From contig CAZPUJ010000126.1 of assembly GCA_964589725.1 (NCBI GenBank), positions 1 through 5,416 on the forward strand: 5,416 bases of DNA, given 5' to 3'. A model generated the notes under the pieces. The model saw only the letters and a program-made list of their open reading frames with translations, searched no databases and was not told where the DNA came from. This stretch comes from CAYSHJ01 sp964589725 (GTDB lineage: Bacteria; Planctomycetota; Planctomycetia; Planctomycetales; Planctomycetaceae). Positions 1 to 5,416 of the stretch are shown one piece after another. The position numbers and the translations under genes are program-made. Every line of letters begins with the position of its first letter. The stretch's first letter is position 1.

Positions 1-2778
1 GGCCAGCACTTCGACCAATACTTCTTCGAGGACATCAAGACGATCGCCGACCACCAGCATTACGTCGGCAACATCAAGGACCATGCCTGGTGGGGCCACG
101 AGCCGCACGCTCCGACCGACACGCTCGCCGCCGGTGGTGGACACGCTCACGCCGGAGCGATGATTTACCTCGGCGACAACTTCCCGCCGCAATACCGTAA
201 CACGCTGTTCATGAACAACGTCCACGGCAACCGCGTGAACCAGGACGTGCTCGAACGCCGCGGCTCCGGCTATGTCGGCCATCACGGCAAAGATCTGCTC
301 GTTGCCAACGACCGCTGGTTCCGCGGCATCAACCTGAAGACCGGGCCGGACGGCAGCGTGTACCTCATCGACTGGTACGACAAGAACGCCTGCCACCGCG
401 CCAATCCGGAGATTTGGGACCGGACGAATGGGCGGATTTACAACGTGAAGTATGTGGGGGCCGAGGGACGAGGGCTGAAGCGCGAGGGCCAAGCAAACTC
501 AGCCGTACCGCAACTGTCAGGGAGCGGCCTCGACTTGGCAAAACTGAGTCACAAAGAACTCGTCGATCTGGTGTATCACCCGAACGAGTGGCAATCGCGA
601 ATGGCCAGACGCCTCCTTCAGGAGCGCGCCGTCGGTCTCAAATTCGGTGAACTCGTCGAGCTGTGGAAGCTCGTGCGGCCCCTGGAAAATGATGGATCGA
701 CGCGAGATGCCTTGCGAAGCATGTGGACTTCGCACGTCATTAGTTCTGGCAACCGACAGCCGCCTTTTGAAATCGAATTCGGCCTTGAACGCTTGCGGGA
801 ATATCGCGATGAGAACATTCGCGCGTGGGCAATTCAACTCGCGGTCGAAATGTTTGACGAGAAGGGCCGCCCATTCATTCTTGGTACGGCTGGCCCCGAA
901 TTGATCGACGCGCTCGCGAAATTGGCGAGCAGCGACAAGTCACCACTCGTGCGTTTGTCGCTGGCGAGCGGCCTTCAACGACTGATGGTCGATCAACGCT
1001 GGGAGATCGCCGCCGCGTTGCTTGGCCACGCCGAGGATGCCGACGATCACAACTTGCCACTGATGTATTGGTACGGCATCGAACCGCTCGTCACGGCTGA
1101 CCCGGATCGGGCACTCAAACTGGCCAATAGCTCGAAAATTCCGAAGGTTGCGAACTTTATCATTCGCCGAGCTGCCTCAGATGACAAATCGCTCGACGCG
1201 GTCTTGAAGACGCTGACAAAGGCTCATCCCGAATGGCAGCAGATTGTCCTTAACGAAGTCCTAGCCGCGTTTGAAGGACGAGTGAACATCGCCGTGCCGG
1301 AGTCGTGGAAAGTGGTGTATGACCTACTTGCCAAGAGCGACAACGCGGCGATTCGGGACAAGGCGGATCAGATCGCTGTGATCTTCGGGGATCAGCGCGT
1401 GCTGCCTCGAATGCGAGAACTGCTGATCAACAAAGAGGCGACGGTCGAGAAGCGGCAGCAGGCGTTGGACATCCTTGTACGCGGCCGTGACAAGGACGCG
1501 GTCACTTCATTCCAAGCGGTCGTCAGCGACTCGGCGCTGCGCGGTGCGGCGATTCGGGCACTGGCCGCTTTTGACGATGCGAAGACCCCGAGCGTCGTGT
1601 TGGCGCGGTACGGCAAGCTGACTGAGGCCGAGAAGCGTGACGCAATCAACACGCTTTGCACGCGGCCGAACTATGCGGCGGTGCTCCTGGATGCCATCGA
1701 GAAAGAACAACTCCCGCGCACTGATTTGCACGCCTACAACGTGCAAGCGCTGCTGCGATTCAATGACGAGAATCTGCAAACTCGCATCAAGTCGGTGTGG
1801 GGCGAGTTTCGCGCGACAGCGAATGACAAGCAAGAGCTGATCGCCAAACACAAAGCTGCGCTCACACCGGCGAAGCTGCAGAACGCGGACCTGGGCAACG
1901 GACGCCGGTTGTTCGCCAAGACTTGCCAGTCGTGTCACGCGCTGTTCGGCGAGGGCCAAAAAGTCGGCCCGGACATCACTGGTTCAAACCGCGCGAACCT
2001 GGATTACATCCTGGAGAACCTGCTCGACCCGTCGGCCATCGTCGGCAAGGACTATCGCGCGACGGTCATTGCCACGAAGGACGGCCGAGTTGTGAGCGGG
2101 CTGGTGCAGAAAGAGACGGACAGCGCAGTGACGCTCCGTACGATCAACGACACGATCGTGATCGCGAATTCCGACATCGACGAACGCAAACTGTCCGAGC
2201 TGTCGATCATGCCCGACCGGCAGTTGGAGACGTTTTCCGCCGACGAGATTCGTGACCTCATCGCCTATCTGGCCAGTCCGACTCAAGTGGCCCTGCGTGG
2301 CCAGCGAGCACCGATTGACGCGAAGACGCGCCGAGTGCCGGCCGCTCTGGAAGGTGAGTCGCTGAAGATCGTCGGCAAAACACATGGAGACGCGGCGAGT
2401 CAGACGATGGGTGGTTTTCAAAAGGATCGTTGGAGCGGCGACGATCAACTCTGGTGGACCGGCGCCGCGCCCGGTGCTCAGCTTGATCTCGAAATACCGG
2501 TCGAGAAAGAAGGCCGGTACGAAATCGAGATCGTGCTGACGAAGGCTCGCGACTACGGCATCGTGCAAGTGTCGCTCGATGACGAAACGCTCGGTGAGCC
2601 GATCGACGGCTTCAATGAACCCGACGTGATCACCACCGGCGTGCTGTCGCTCGGGGAACGGTCACTGACGTCCGGCTCGCACAAACTGAGTTTCAAAATC
2701 ACCGGTGCGCACCCGAAGGCGGTGAAATCCTACATGGTCGGCGTGGATTACTTACGGCTGATGCCGAAGGGGAAGTGA
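1..2778 (+). CDS. PVC-type dehydrogenase with HEAT-like repeats and C-terminal haem-binding domain (5' partial)
   Basis: The frame is open from base 1 to the TGA at 2776-2778, giving 925 visible residues; the true start and any signal peptide lie upstream. The ATG at 160 is internal, because family-typical sequence (GGHAHAGAMIYLGDNFPP) runs through it. Domains, numbered from the window edge: the end of a beta-propeller (about 1-153), with the family-like stretches LLVANDRWFRGINLK and GPDGSVYLIDWYD; alpha-helical HEAT-like repeats (about 180-620), opening with LSHKELVDLVYHPNEW; a haem-binding domain (about 629-760) with Cys642-Gln-Ser-Cys645-His646 and a probable axial Met737 in SIMPDRQ, separated by a beta-rich insertion; and a C-terminal beta-sandwich-like domain (about 783-925) with Trp818-Trp819. 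The family is known from Planctomycetes and Verrucomicrobia and is related to glucose/sorbosone dehydrogenases. Electron transfer from the propeller to c-type haem outside the cytoplasm is inferred from the domains. The substrate cannot be read from the sequence, but is often assumed to be a sugar or alcohol. Family assignment is firm; function is not. Confidence 0.92.
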   Translation, partial: GQHFDQYFFEDIKTIADHQHYVGNIKDHAWWGHEPHAPTDTLAAGGGHAHAGAMIYLGDNFPPQYRNTLFMNNVHGNRVNQDVLERRGSGYVGHHGKDLLVANDRWFRGINLKTGPDGSVYLIDWYDKNACHRANPEIWDRTNGRIYNVKYVGAEGRGLKREGQANSAVPQLSGSGLDLAKLSHKELVDLVYHPNEWQSRMARRLLQERAVGLKFGELVELWKLVRPLENDGSTRDALRSMWTSHVISSGNRQPPFEIEFGLERLREYRDENIRAWAIQLAVEMFDEKGRPFILGTAGPELIDALAKLASSDKSPLVRLSLASGLQRLMVDQRWEIAAALLGHAEDADDHNLPLMYWYGIEPLVTADPDRALKLANSSKIPKVANFIIRRAASDDKSLDAVLKTLTKAHPEWQQIVLNEVLAAFEGRVNIAVPESWKVVYDLLAKSDNAAIRDKADQIAVIFGDQRVLPRMRELLINKEATVEKRQQALDILVRGRDKDAVTSFQAVVSDSALRGAAIRALAAFDDAKTPSVVLARYGKLTEAEKRDAINTLCTRPNYAAVLLDAIEKEQLPRTDLHAYNVQALLRFNDENLQTRIKSVWGEFRATANDKQELIAKHKAALTPAKLQNADLGNGRRLFAKTCQSCHALFGEGQKVGPDITGSNRANLDYILENLLDPSAIVGKDYRATVIATKDGRVVSGLVQKETDSAVTLRTINDTIVIANSDIDERKLSELSIMPDRQLETFSADEIRDLIAYLASPTQVALRGQRAPIDAKTRRVPAALEGESLKIVGKTHGDAASQTMGGFQKDRWSGDDQLWWTGAAPGAQLDLEIPVEKEGRYEIEIVLTKARDYGIVQVSLDDETLGEPIDGFNEPDVITTGVLSLGERSLTSGSHKLSFKITGAHPKAVKSYMVGVDYLRLMPKGK

Positions 2779-2784
2779 CTTGGT

Positions 2785-2833
2785 GGTGGGCAGGCGGGGT
2801 CAGGATTTGTTTTGCACTCCCCCCGTCCCCACC
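2785..2833. repeat. Imperfect inverted repeat in the dehydrogenase-aminotransferase gap
   Basis: The G-rich arm 2785-2799 can pair with the C-rich arm 2819-2833: 12 of 15 positions are Watson-Crick pairs, around a 19-base loop. It lies just after the dehydrogenase stop codon, where a transcript-end structure would be expected. No T-run follows the right arm, so it is not a classical intrinsic terminator. The pairing may simply reflect facing G-rich and C-rich tracts. The rest of the 2779-2903 gap holds a small perfect GTTTG-TTC-CAAAC inverted repeat at 2863-2875 and no recognisable sigma-70 promoter. Confidence 0.25.
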
Positions 2834-2903
2834 TCCGACACTCCCCACCTGCGTTGCTTCTCGTTTGTTCCAAACATCCAAAAACCCAGAAACGACTCGT
2901 GCC

Positions 2904-4088
2904 ATGACTGCATCGCTGCCCGCCGCCGTGAATCCACCTCGACGCACTTTGATGGGACCGGGTCCCAGCGACGTTCATCCGCGCGTCTGGGCGGCGCTCG
3001 CCGCGCCGACCGTGGGGCACCTTGATCCGTACTTCCTGCAAATCATGACCGAGATGCAGGGCATGCTGCGGCACGTCTTCCGCACGACGAACGAGCTGAC
3101 GCTGGCCGTCAGTGGCACCGGCAGCGCCGGCATGGAAACTTGCGTCGTGAATTTAATCGAGCCGGGCGACAAGATGGTCGTGTGCGTGAACGGGGTGTTC
3201 GGCGGACGCATGGCCGACGTCGCCGGTCGGTGCGGAGCGCAGGTCACGACGATCGAACGGCCGTTTGGCGAAGTGTTCTCAATGCAGGAAATCGCCGACG
3301 TTGTGCAAAGAGTGCGGCCGAAAGTGGTCGGTATCGTGAACGCTGAAACTTCCACGGGGGCATGGCAGCCGCTCAAAGACATCTCGGAAGTCGTGCATGA
3401 CGCCCAAGCGCTCATGCTGGTCGATTGCGTCACGTCGCTGGGTGGCATGCCACTGGAAGTCGACCAGTGGGAGTTGGACGCCGTTTACAGCGGCACACAG
3501 AAGTGTCTCAGTTGCCCACCCGGCTTGGCTCCAGTCACGTTCAGTCCGCGAGCCGTCGCCGCGCTCGAGTCGCGGACGACGAAAGTCGCCAGTTGGTATC
3601 TCGACCTGATGATGGTTCGCAATTATTGGGGCCAATCGCGCGCGTACCATCACACCGCTCCGATCAATATGAACTACGGACTGCACGAAGCGCTGCGACT
3701 CGTTTTGGAAGAAGGTCTCGAAGCGCGGTTTGCTCGCCACATCAGAAATTACAAAGCCTTGAAAGCTGGCCTGCACGCGATGGGTCTGAGGTACGCCGTC
3801 GCCGAAGTTCATCAATTGCCGATGCTCAACGCCGTGCTGATTCCCGACGGCGTCGACGACGTCGCAGTGCGCGGGCAGTTGCTCAACGAATTCGGCATCG
3901 AGATCGGCGGCGGCCTGGGTCCGATGAAAGGCAAGACGTGGCGCATCGGCCTGATGGGCGAAGCCAGCTCGCCGCGCAACGTGCTGCTGTTTCTCGCGGC
4001 TTTGGACCGCTGCCTCACCGATCGCGGCTTCAAGCTGACGCCGGGAGCGGGCGTGGCGGCGGCGAATGCGTTCTACGGCACGAGATAA
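2904..4088 (+). CDS. Class V PLP-dependent aminotransferase, alanine/serine-glyoxylate type
   Basis: This 394-residue protein belongs to the fold-type I, class V aminotransferases. These move an amino group, typically from alanine or serine, to glyoxylate or pyruvate using pyridoxal phosphate. Visible motifs in order: GPGPSDVHPRV (18-28); a phosphate-binding turn SGTGSAGME (70-78); ETSTG (148-152); VDCVTSLGG with Asp174, which should contact the PLP ring nitrogen; SGTQK with Lys200, the Schiff-base lysine; YHHT (248-251), matching a cofactor-contacting segment in human AGXT; and WRIGLMG with Arg347, the expected carboxylate-binding arginine. The Asp174-Lys200 spacing of 26 equals that of human AGXT (Asp183-Lys209). 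Length is normal for the family and no catalytic residue is missing. The ATG at 2904 was chosen because family homology begins soon after it. An in-frame GTG at 2775 overlaps the previous stop codon but would add 43 low-complexity residues. No clear Shine-Dalgarno sequence precedes the ATG. The donor amino acid is not determined. Confidence 0.93.
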   Translation: MTASLPAAVNPPRRTLMGPGPSDVHPRVWAALAAPTVGHLDPYFLQIMTEMQGMLRHVFRTTNELTLAVSGTGSAGMETCVVNLIEPGDKMVVCVNGVFGGRMADVAGRCGAQVTTIERPFGEVFSMQEIADVVQRVRPKVVGIVNAETSTGAWQPLKDISEVVHDAQALMLVDCVTSLGGMPLEVDQWELDAVYSGTQKCLSCPPGLAPVTFSPRAVAALESRTTKVASWYLDLMMVRNYWGQSRAYHHTAPINMNYGLHEALRLVLEEGLEARFARHIRNYKALKAGLHAMGLRYAVAEVHQLPMLNAVLIPDGVDDVAVRGQLLNEFGIEIGGGLGPMKGKTWRIGLMGEASSPRNVLLFLAALDRCLTDRGFKLTPGAGVAAANAFYGTR

Positions 4089-4109
4089 GAGCCTTGGGCG
4101 GCGCGGCGG

Positions 4110-4120
4110 TCGATCTTCGA
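4110..4120. promoter_or_regulatory. Small inverted repeat, candidate toxin-antitoxin operator
   Basis: TCGA-TCT-TCGA is a perfect inverted repeat with 4-base arms in the 44-base gap before the toxin gene. Phd/YefM-family antitoxins commonly repress their own operon by binding short palindromes near its start, so the location fits. The arms are very short and could occur by chance. No convincing -35/-10 pair was found in the gap. Confidence 0.18.
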
Positions 4121-4122
4121 GG
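4119..4122 (+). promoter_or_regulatory. Likely ribosome binding site of the toxin gene
   Basis: GAGG ends 10 bases before the ATG at 4133. This spacing favours that ATG over the out-of-frame ATG at 4126, which lies only 3 bases after the motif. Confidence 0.45.
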
Positions 4123-4132
4123 ATAATGTGGA

Positions 4133-4456
4133 ATGGTTCGGAAGCAGCCTTACTCGATTATTTTCGCGCCGGAAGTTGAGCAGCACCTACAATTCATCGA
4201 GCCGAAGTATTGGTCGTTGATTCGTCAAACAGTCGCACAGCAATTGGAATTCGAGCCGTTGACTGAAACTCGCAATCGCAAGCGTCTTCGGCGACCATCC
4301 CCAGAGTTGGGCCAATGGGAAGTTCGCTTTGGACCAGACAACCGCTTTCGTGCGTTTTATCGCGTGAATGAGGCGCGGTTCGTGGTGGAAATTCTGGCCC
4401 TCGGAGTGAAAGACCACGAGCGACTACGCATCGCCGGGAAGGAGAGACGAGAATGA
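4133..4456 (+). CDS. Type II toxin, RelE/ParE family
   Basis: This 107-residue protein has the size and layout of RelE/ParE-superfamily toxins: an N-terminal beta-strand (YSIIFAPEV, 7-15), two helices (about 16-40), and a C-terminal beta-sheet. Family-like features are the LEFEPLTETRNRKRLR segment (38-53), WEVRFG (62-67), the strand RFRAFYRV (71-78), and the final strand with ILALGVKDHERLRI (87-100). Relatives act in the cytoplasm, either as ribosome-dependent mRNA endonucleases (RelE-like) or as gyrase poisons (ParE-like). Arg65, Arg71 and Arg73 are candidate active-site residues, but the C-terminal tyrosine of classical RelE is not evident, so the mode of action is open. The stop codon overlaps the antitoxin start in ATGA, which argues for co-transcription and translational coupling. 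The gene appears intact. The fold call is by family resemblance, supported strongly by the adjacent antitoxin. Confidence 0.85.
   Translation: MVRKQPYSIIFAPEVEQHLQFIEPKYWSLIRQTVAQQLEFEPLTETRNRKRLRRPSPELGQWEVRFGPDNRFRAFYRVNEARFVVEILALGVKDHERLRIAGKERRE
4439..4444 (+). promoter_or_regulatory. Strong Shine-Dalgarno site of the antitoxin gene
   Basis: AAGGAG lies within the 3' end of the toxin gene, 8 bases before the antitoxin ATG at 4453. It is the best ribosome binding site in the window and stronger than the toxin's GAGG. This would favour antitoxin over toxin synthesis from one mRNA, as a toxin-first module needs. Confidence 0.7.
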
Positions 4457-4779
4457 AGACCACGACCGTCGCTGAAATGAAAATCAAACTGGATTCGATC
4501 CTGAAACAAAGTGAGCGCGATCCGGTGCTGGTCACCCGCGATGGCGAACCGATCGCCGTCGTGATGGGTCTCAAGAACGATCAAGAATTCAAAGCGAAAC
4601 TGTTGGCGCAGTCGCCCCGATTGGCGGACGTTTTGGCCGCATCCGCTAAAAGCCTGGATGCCGGTCTCGGCATCCCCCAGGAAGAATTCTGGGCCGAATT
4701 CCTCCCCCCGAAGAAACGCTTGCCACAGACCCGAAACACAAAACCCCGAGCGCGCCGGTCACAGCCGGTTGTCACGTAA
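4453..4779 (+). CDS. Type II antitoxin, Phd/YefM family
   Basis: This 108-residue protein begins with the fold typical of Phd/YefM antitoxins: a short strand and helix (TTTVAEMKIKLDSILKQS, 3-20), then PVLVTRDGEPIAVVMGL (24-40), a DNA-binding dimer region. The linker and C-terminal region (NDQEFKAKLLAQSPRLADVL, 42-61, then GIPQEEFWAEF, 73-83) resemble the toxin-wrapping part of relatives paired with this toxin type. It presumably neutralises the RelE/ParE-like protein encoded immediately upstream and represses the operon. The ATG at 4453 is fixed by the AAGGAG site and the 4-nt overlap with the toxin stop. The oddity is residues 84-108, a tail with eight Lys/Arg in 25 positions that starts at a run of six C (4704-4709). 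It lies beyond where I would expect the family to end, so an extra DNA-binding tail or a frame change are both possible. Confidence 0.87.
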   Translation: MKTTTVAEMKIKLDSILKQSERDPVLVTRDGEPIAVVMGLKNDQEFKAKLLAQSPRLADVLAASAKSLDAGLGIPQEEFWAEFLPPKKRLPQTRNTKPRARRSQPVVT

Positions 4780-4784
4780 TCGCG

Positions 4785-4798
4785 GCCGGTGCGCCGGC
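4785..4798. repeat. Short GC-rich hairpin after the antitoxin gene
   Basis: GCCGG-TGCG-CCGGC forms a perfect 5-base stem with a 4-base loop, 5 bases after the antitoxin stop codon. There is no T-run behind it, so it is not a standard terminator. It might weakly separate the toxin-antitoxin transcript from the next gene, or be chance in GC-rich DNA. The rest of the 62-base gap shows no clear promoter. Confidence 0.25.
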
Positions 4799-4841
4799 AG
4801 CGAATGGATCCTCTGCGTCGCAGGCGTCAGCGCAATGAACC

Positions 4842-5416
4842 ATGACTGAGGCATCTCGTCAGAACGAAGTATTCGAGATTGAACCCCGCGACTCAGGCAG
4901 CTTGCTAGTTCGCTTGCCGTGGTGGTTGATCGCCGGCATTGCGTTCCTGGTGGCCGAGTTCACGGCACATCCGGCGATTGGCGTGATCGTGCTGTGCCTA
5001 AAATTCGGCTGGAGCGATTTTCTGACGGCGCTGTGGTTGCGGCGCCGCGACCCGGATCGGCAACGTGGCAGAACCTGTTCGTGGTTTTATTGCGCCAGCG
5101 GCTTGTGGCGCGTGTGCGTCTGGAGTTTCGCGCTGTTGTTCGTGATCTTGATTCTGATCCTGTCGACGGAATTGAAGCCGGGGCCGCGCGGCCAAGTCAA
5201 AGAAGTGACCGTCGCAGCGCTCATGTGCTTGTGGGTGTGGCTGATGAGTTCCGCCAGCGCCACGCTGCTGACGGTGATGGCCGTTGCGCTGACCTGGAAA
5301 CGACAAGTGAAGGTTTGGATCTCTGGTTCGATGGCGGCGTCGCGCCGTTGTGACGTTTGGCCACCTCAACCTCGGTTGACAGGACGCAATCTGCTGCGTT
5401 GGTGGTTGGTGACGAC
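4842..5416 (+). CDS. Multi-pass membrane protein of unknown function (3' partial)
   Basis: The frame is open from the ATG at 4842 to the window edge, 191 codons without a stop. An in-frame TGA at 4836-4838 sits just upstream, so this ATG is the first possible ATG start. No good Shine-Dalgarno site precedes it. The protein has an acidic, polar N-terminus (1-25) and hydrophobic segments at about 27-40 and 44-57, perhaps a helical hairpin. A strongly basic loop follows (RRRDPDRQRGR, 67-77), then hydrophobic segments at about 91-108 and 124-151, then a basic stretch from Lys153. The basic loops fit the positive-inside rule with the N-terminus and both loops cytoplasmic. A Trp/Pro-containing segment (DVWPPQPRL, 171-179) precedes the edge. 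I do not recognise the family, and no catalytic motif is visible. It follows the antitoxin by 62 bases on the same strand, so read-through is possible, but a functional link is not implied. Confidence 0.75.
   Translation, partial: MTEASRQNEVFEIEPRDSGSLLVRLPWWLIAGIAFLVAEFTAHPAIGVIVLCLKFGWSDFLTALWLRRRDPDRQRGRTCSWFYCASGLWRVCVWSFALLFVILILILSTELKPGPRGQVKEVTVAALMCLWVWLMSSASATLLTVMAVALTWKRQVKVWISGSMAASRRCDVWPPQPRLTGRNLLRWWLVT

Noticed and set aside
1984..2568. A 194-codon minus-strand open frame opposite the haem domain
   Set aside because: It lies entirely antisense to a strongly supported coding region, has no recognisable domain, and is the kind of long shadow frame common in GC-rich DNA.
3279..3815. 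A 178-codon minus-strand open frame opposite the aminotransferase
   Set aside because: It is antisense to conserved catalytic motifs and has no family resemblance, so it is a shadow.
3425..4126. A 233-codon plus-strand frame within the aminotransferase
   Set aside because: It is extremely arginine- and serine-rich, as expected from an out-of-frame reading of a GC-rich gene, and the overlapping frame carries the PLP motifs.
4094..4127. TTGGGC and GATAAT as a promoter giving a leaderless toxin mRNA
   Set aside because: The spacer of 22 bases is too long for a sigma-70 promoter, and a GAGG ribosome binding site precedes the start codon.
775..4701. Seven GAATTC hexamers (775, 2166, 3888, 4247, 4585, 4684, 4696), three of them in the antitoxin gene
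   Set aside because: This is more than base composition predicts, but six of the seven are in-frame Glu-Phe codon pairs, so coding content is the likely cause rather than a signal.
4919..5353. A 144-codon plus-strand frame near the right end
   Set aside because: It lacks hydrophobic or domain structure, while the overlapping frame from 4842 has a consistent membrane topology and remains open to the edge.

Overview
The window looks like chromosomal DNA from a member of the Planctomycetota (PVC superphylum). The main evidence is the first gene. It encodes a PVC-type dehydrogenase that combines a beta-propeller, HEAT-like helical repeats and a CxxCH haem domain, an architecture largely confined to Planctomycetes and Verrucomicrobia. 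The DNA is moderately GC-rich by eye, and all five supported genes lie on the + strand. No rRNA, tRNA, CRISPR array, insertion sequence or phage gene was recognised, and no stretch longer than about 125 bases lacks a gene.

Layout: 1-2778 is the 3' part of the large haem-containing dehydrogenase, whose start lies upstream of the window. 2779-2903 is a short intergenic stretch with a G-rich block followed by C-rich tracts. 2904-4088 is a complete class V PLP-dependent aminotransferase of the alanine/serine-glyoxylate type. 4133-4456 and 4453-4779 form a type II toxin-antitoxin module: a RelE/ParE-like toxin, then a Phd/YefM-like antitoxin, overlapping by 4 nt in toxin-first order. 4842-5416 is the 5' part of an unidentified membrane protein that continues past the right edge.

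The genes do not form one obvious pathway. The dehydrogenase is presumably an exported, substrate-oxidising cytochrome protein, and the aminotransferase is a cytosolic enzyme of glyoxylate, serine or glycine metabolism. The toxin-antitoxin pair is a small self-contained module between housekeeping-like genes. The clearest points for follow-up are the membrane-protein gene that runs off the window, the toxin-first order, and the basic C-terminal tail of the antitoxin just after a run of six C. I found no convincing evidence for a wholly new biological system.
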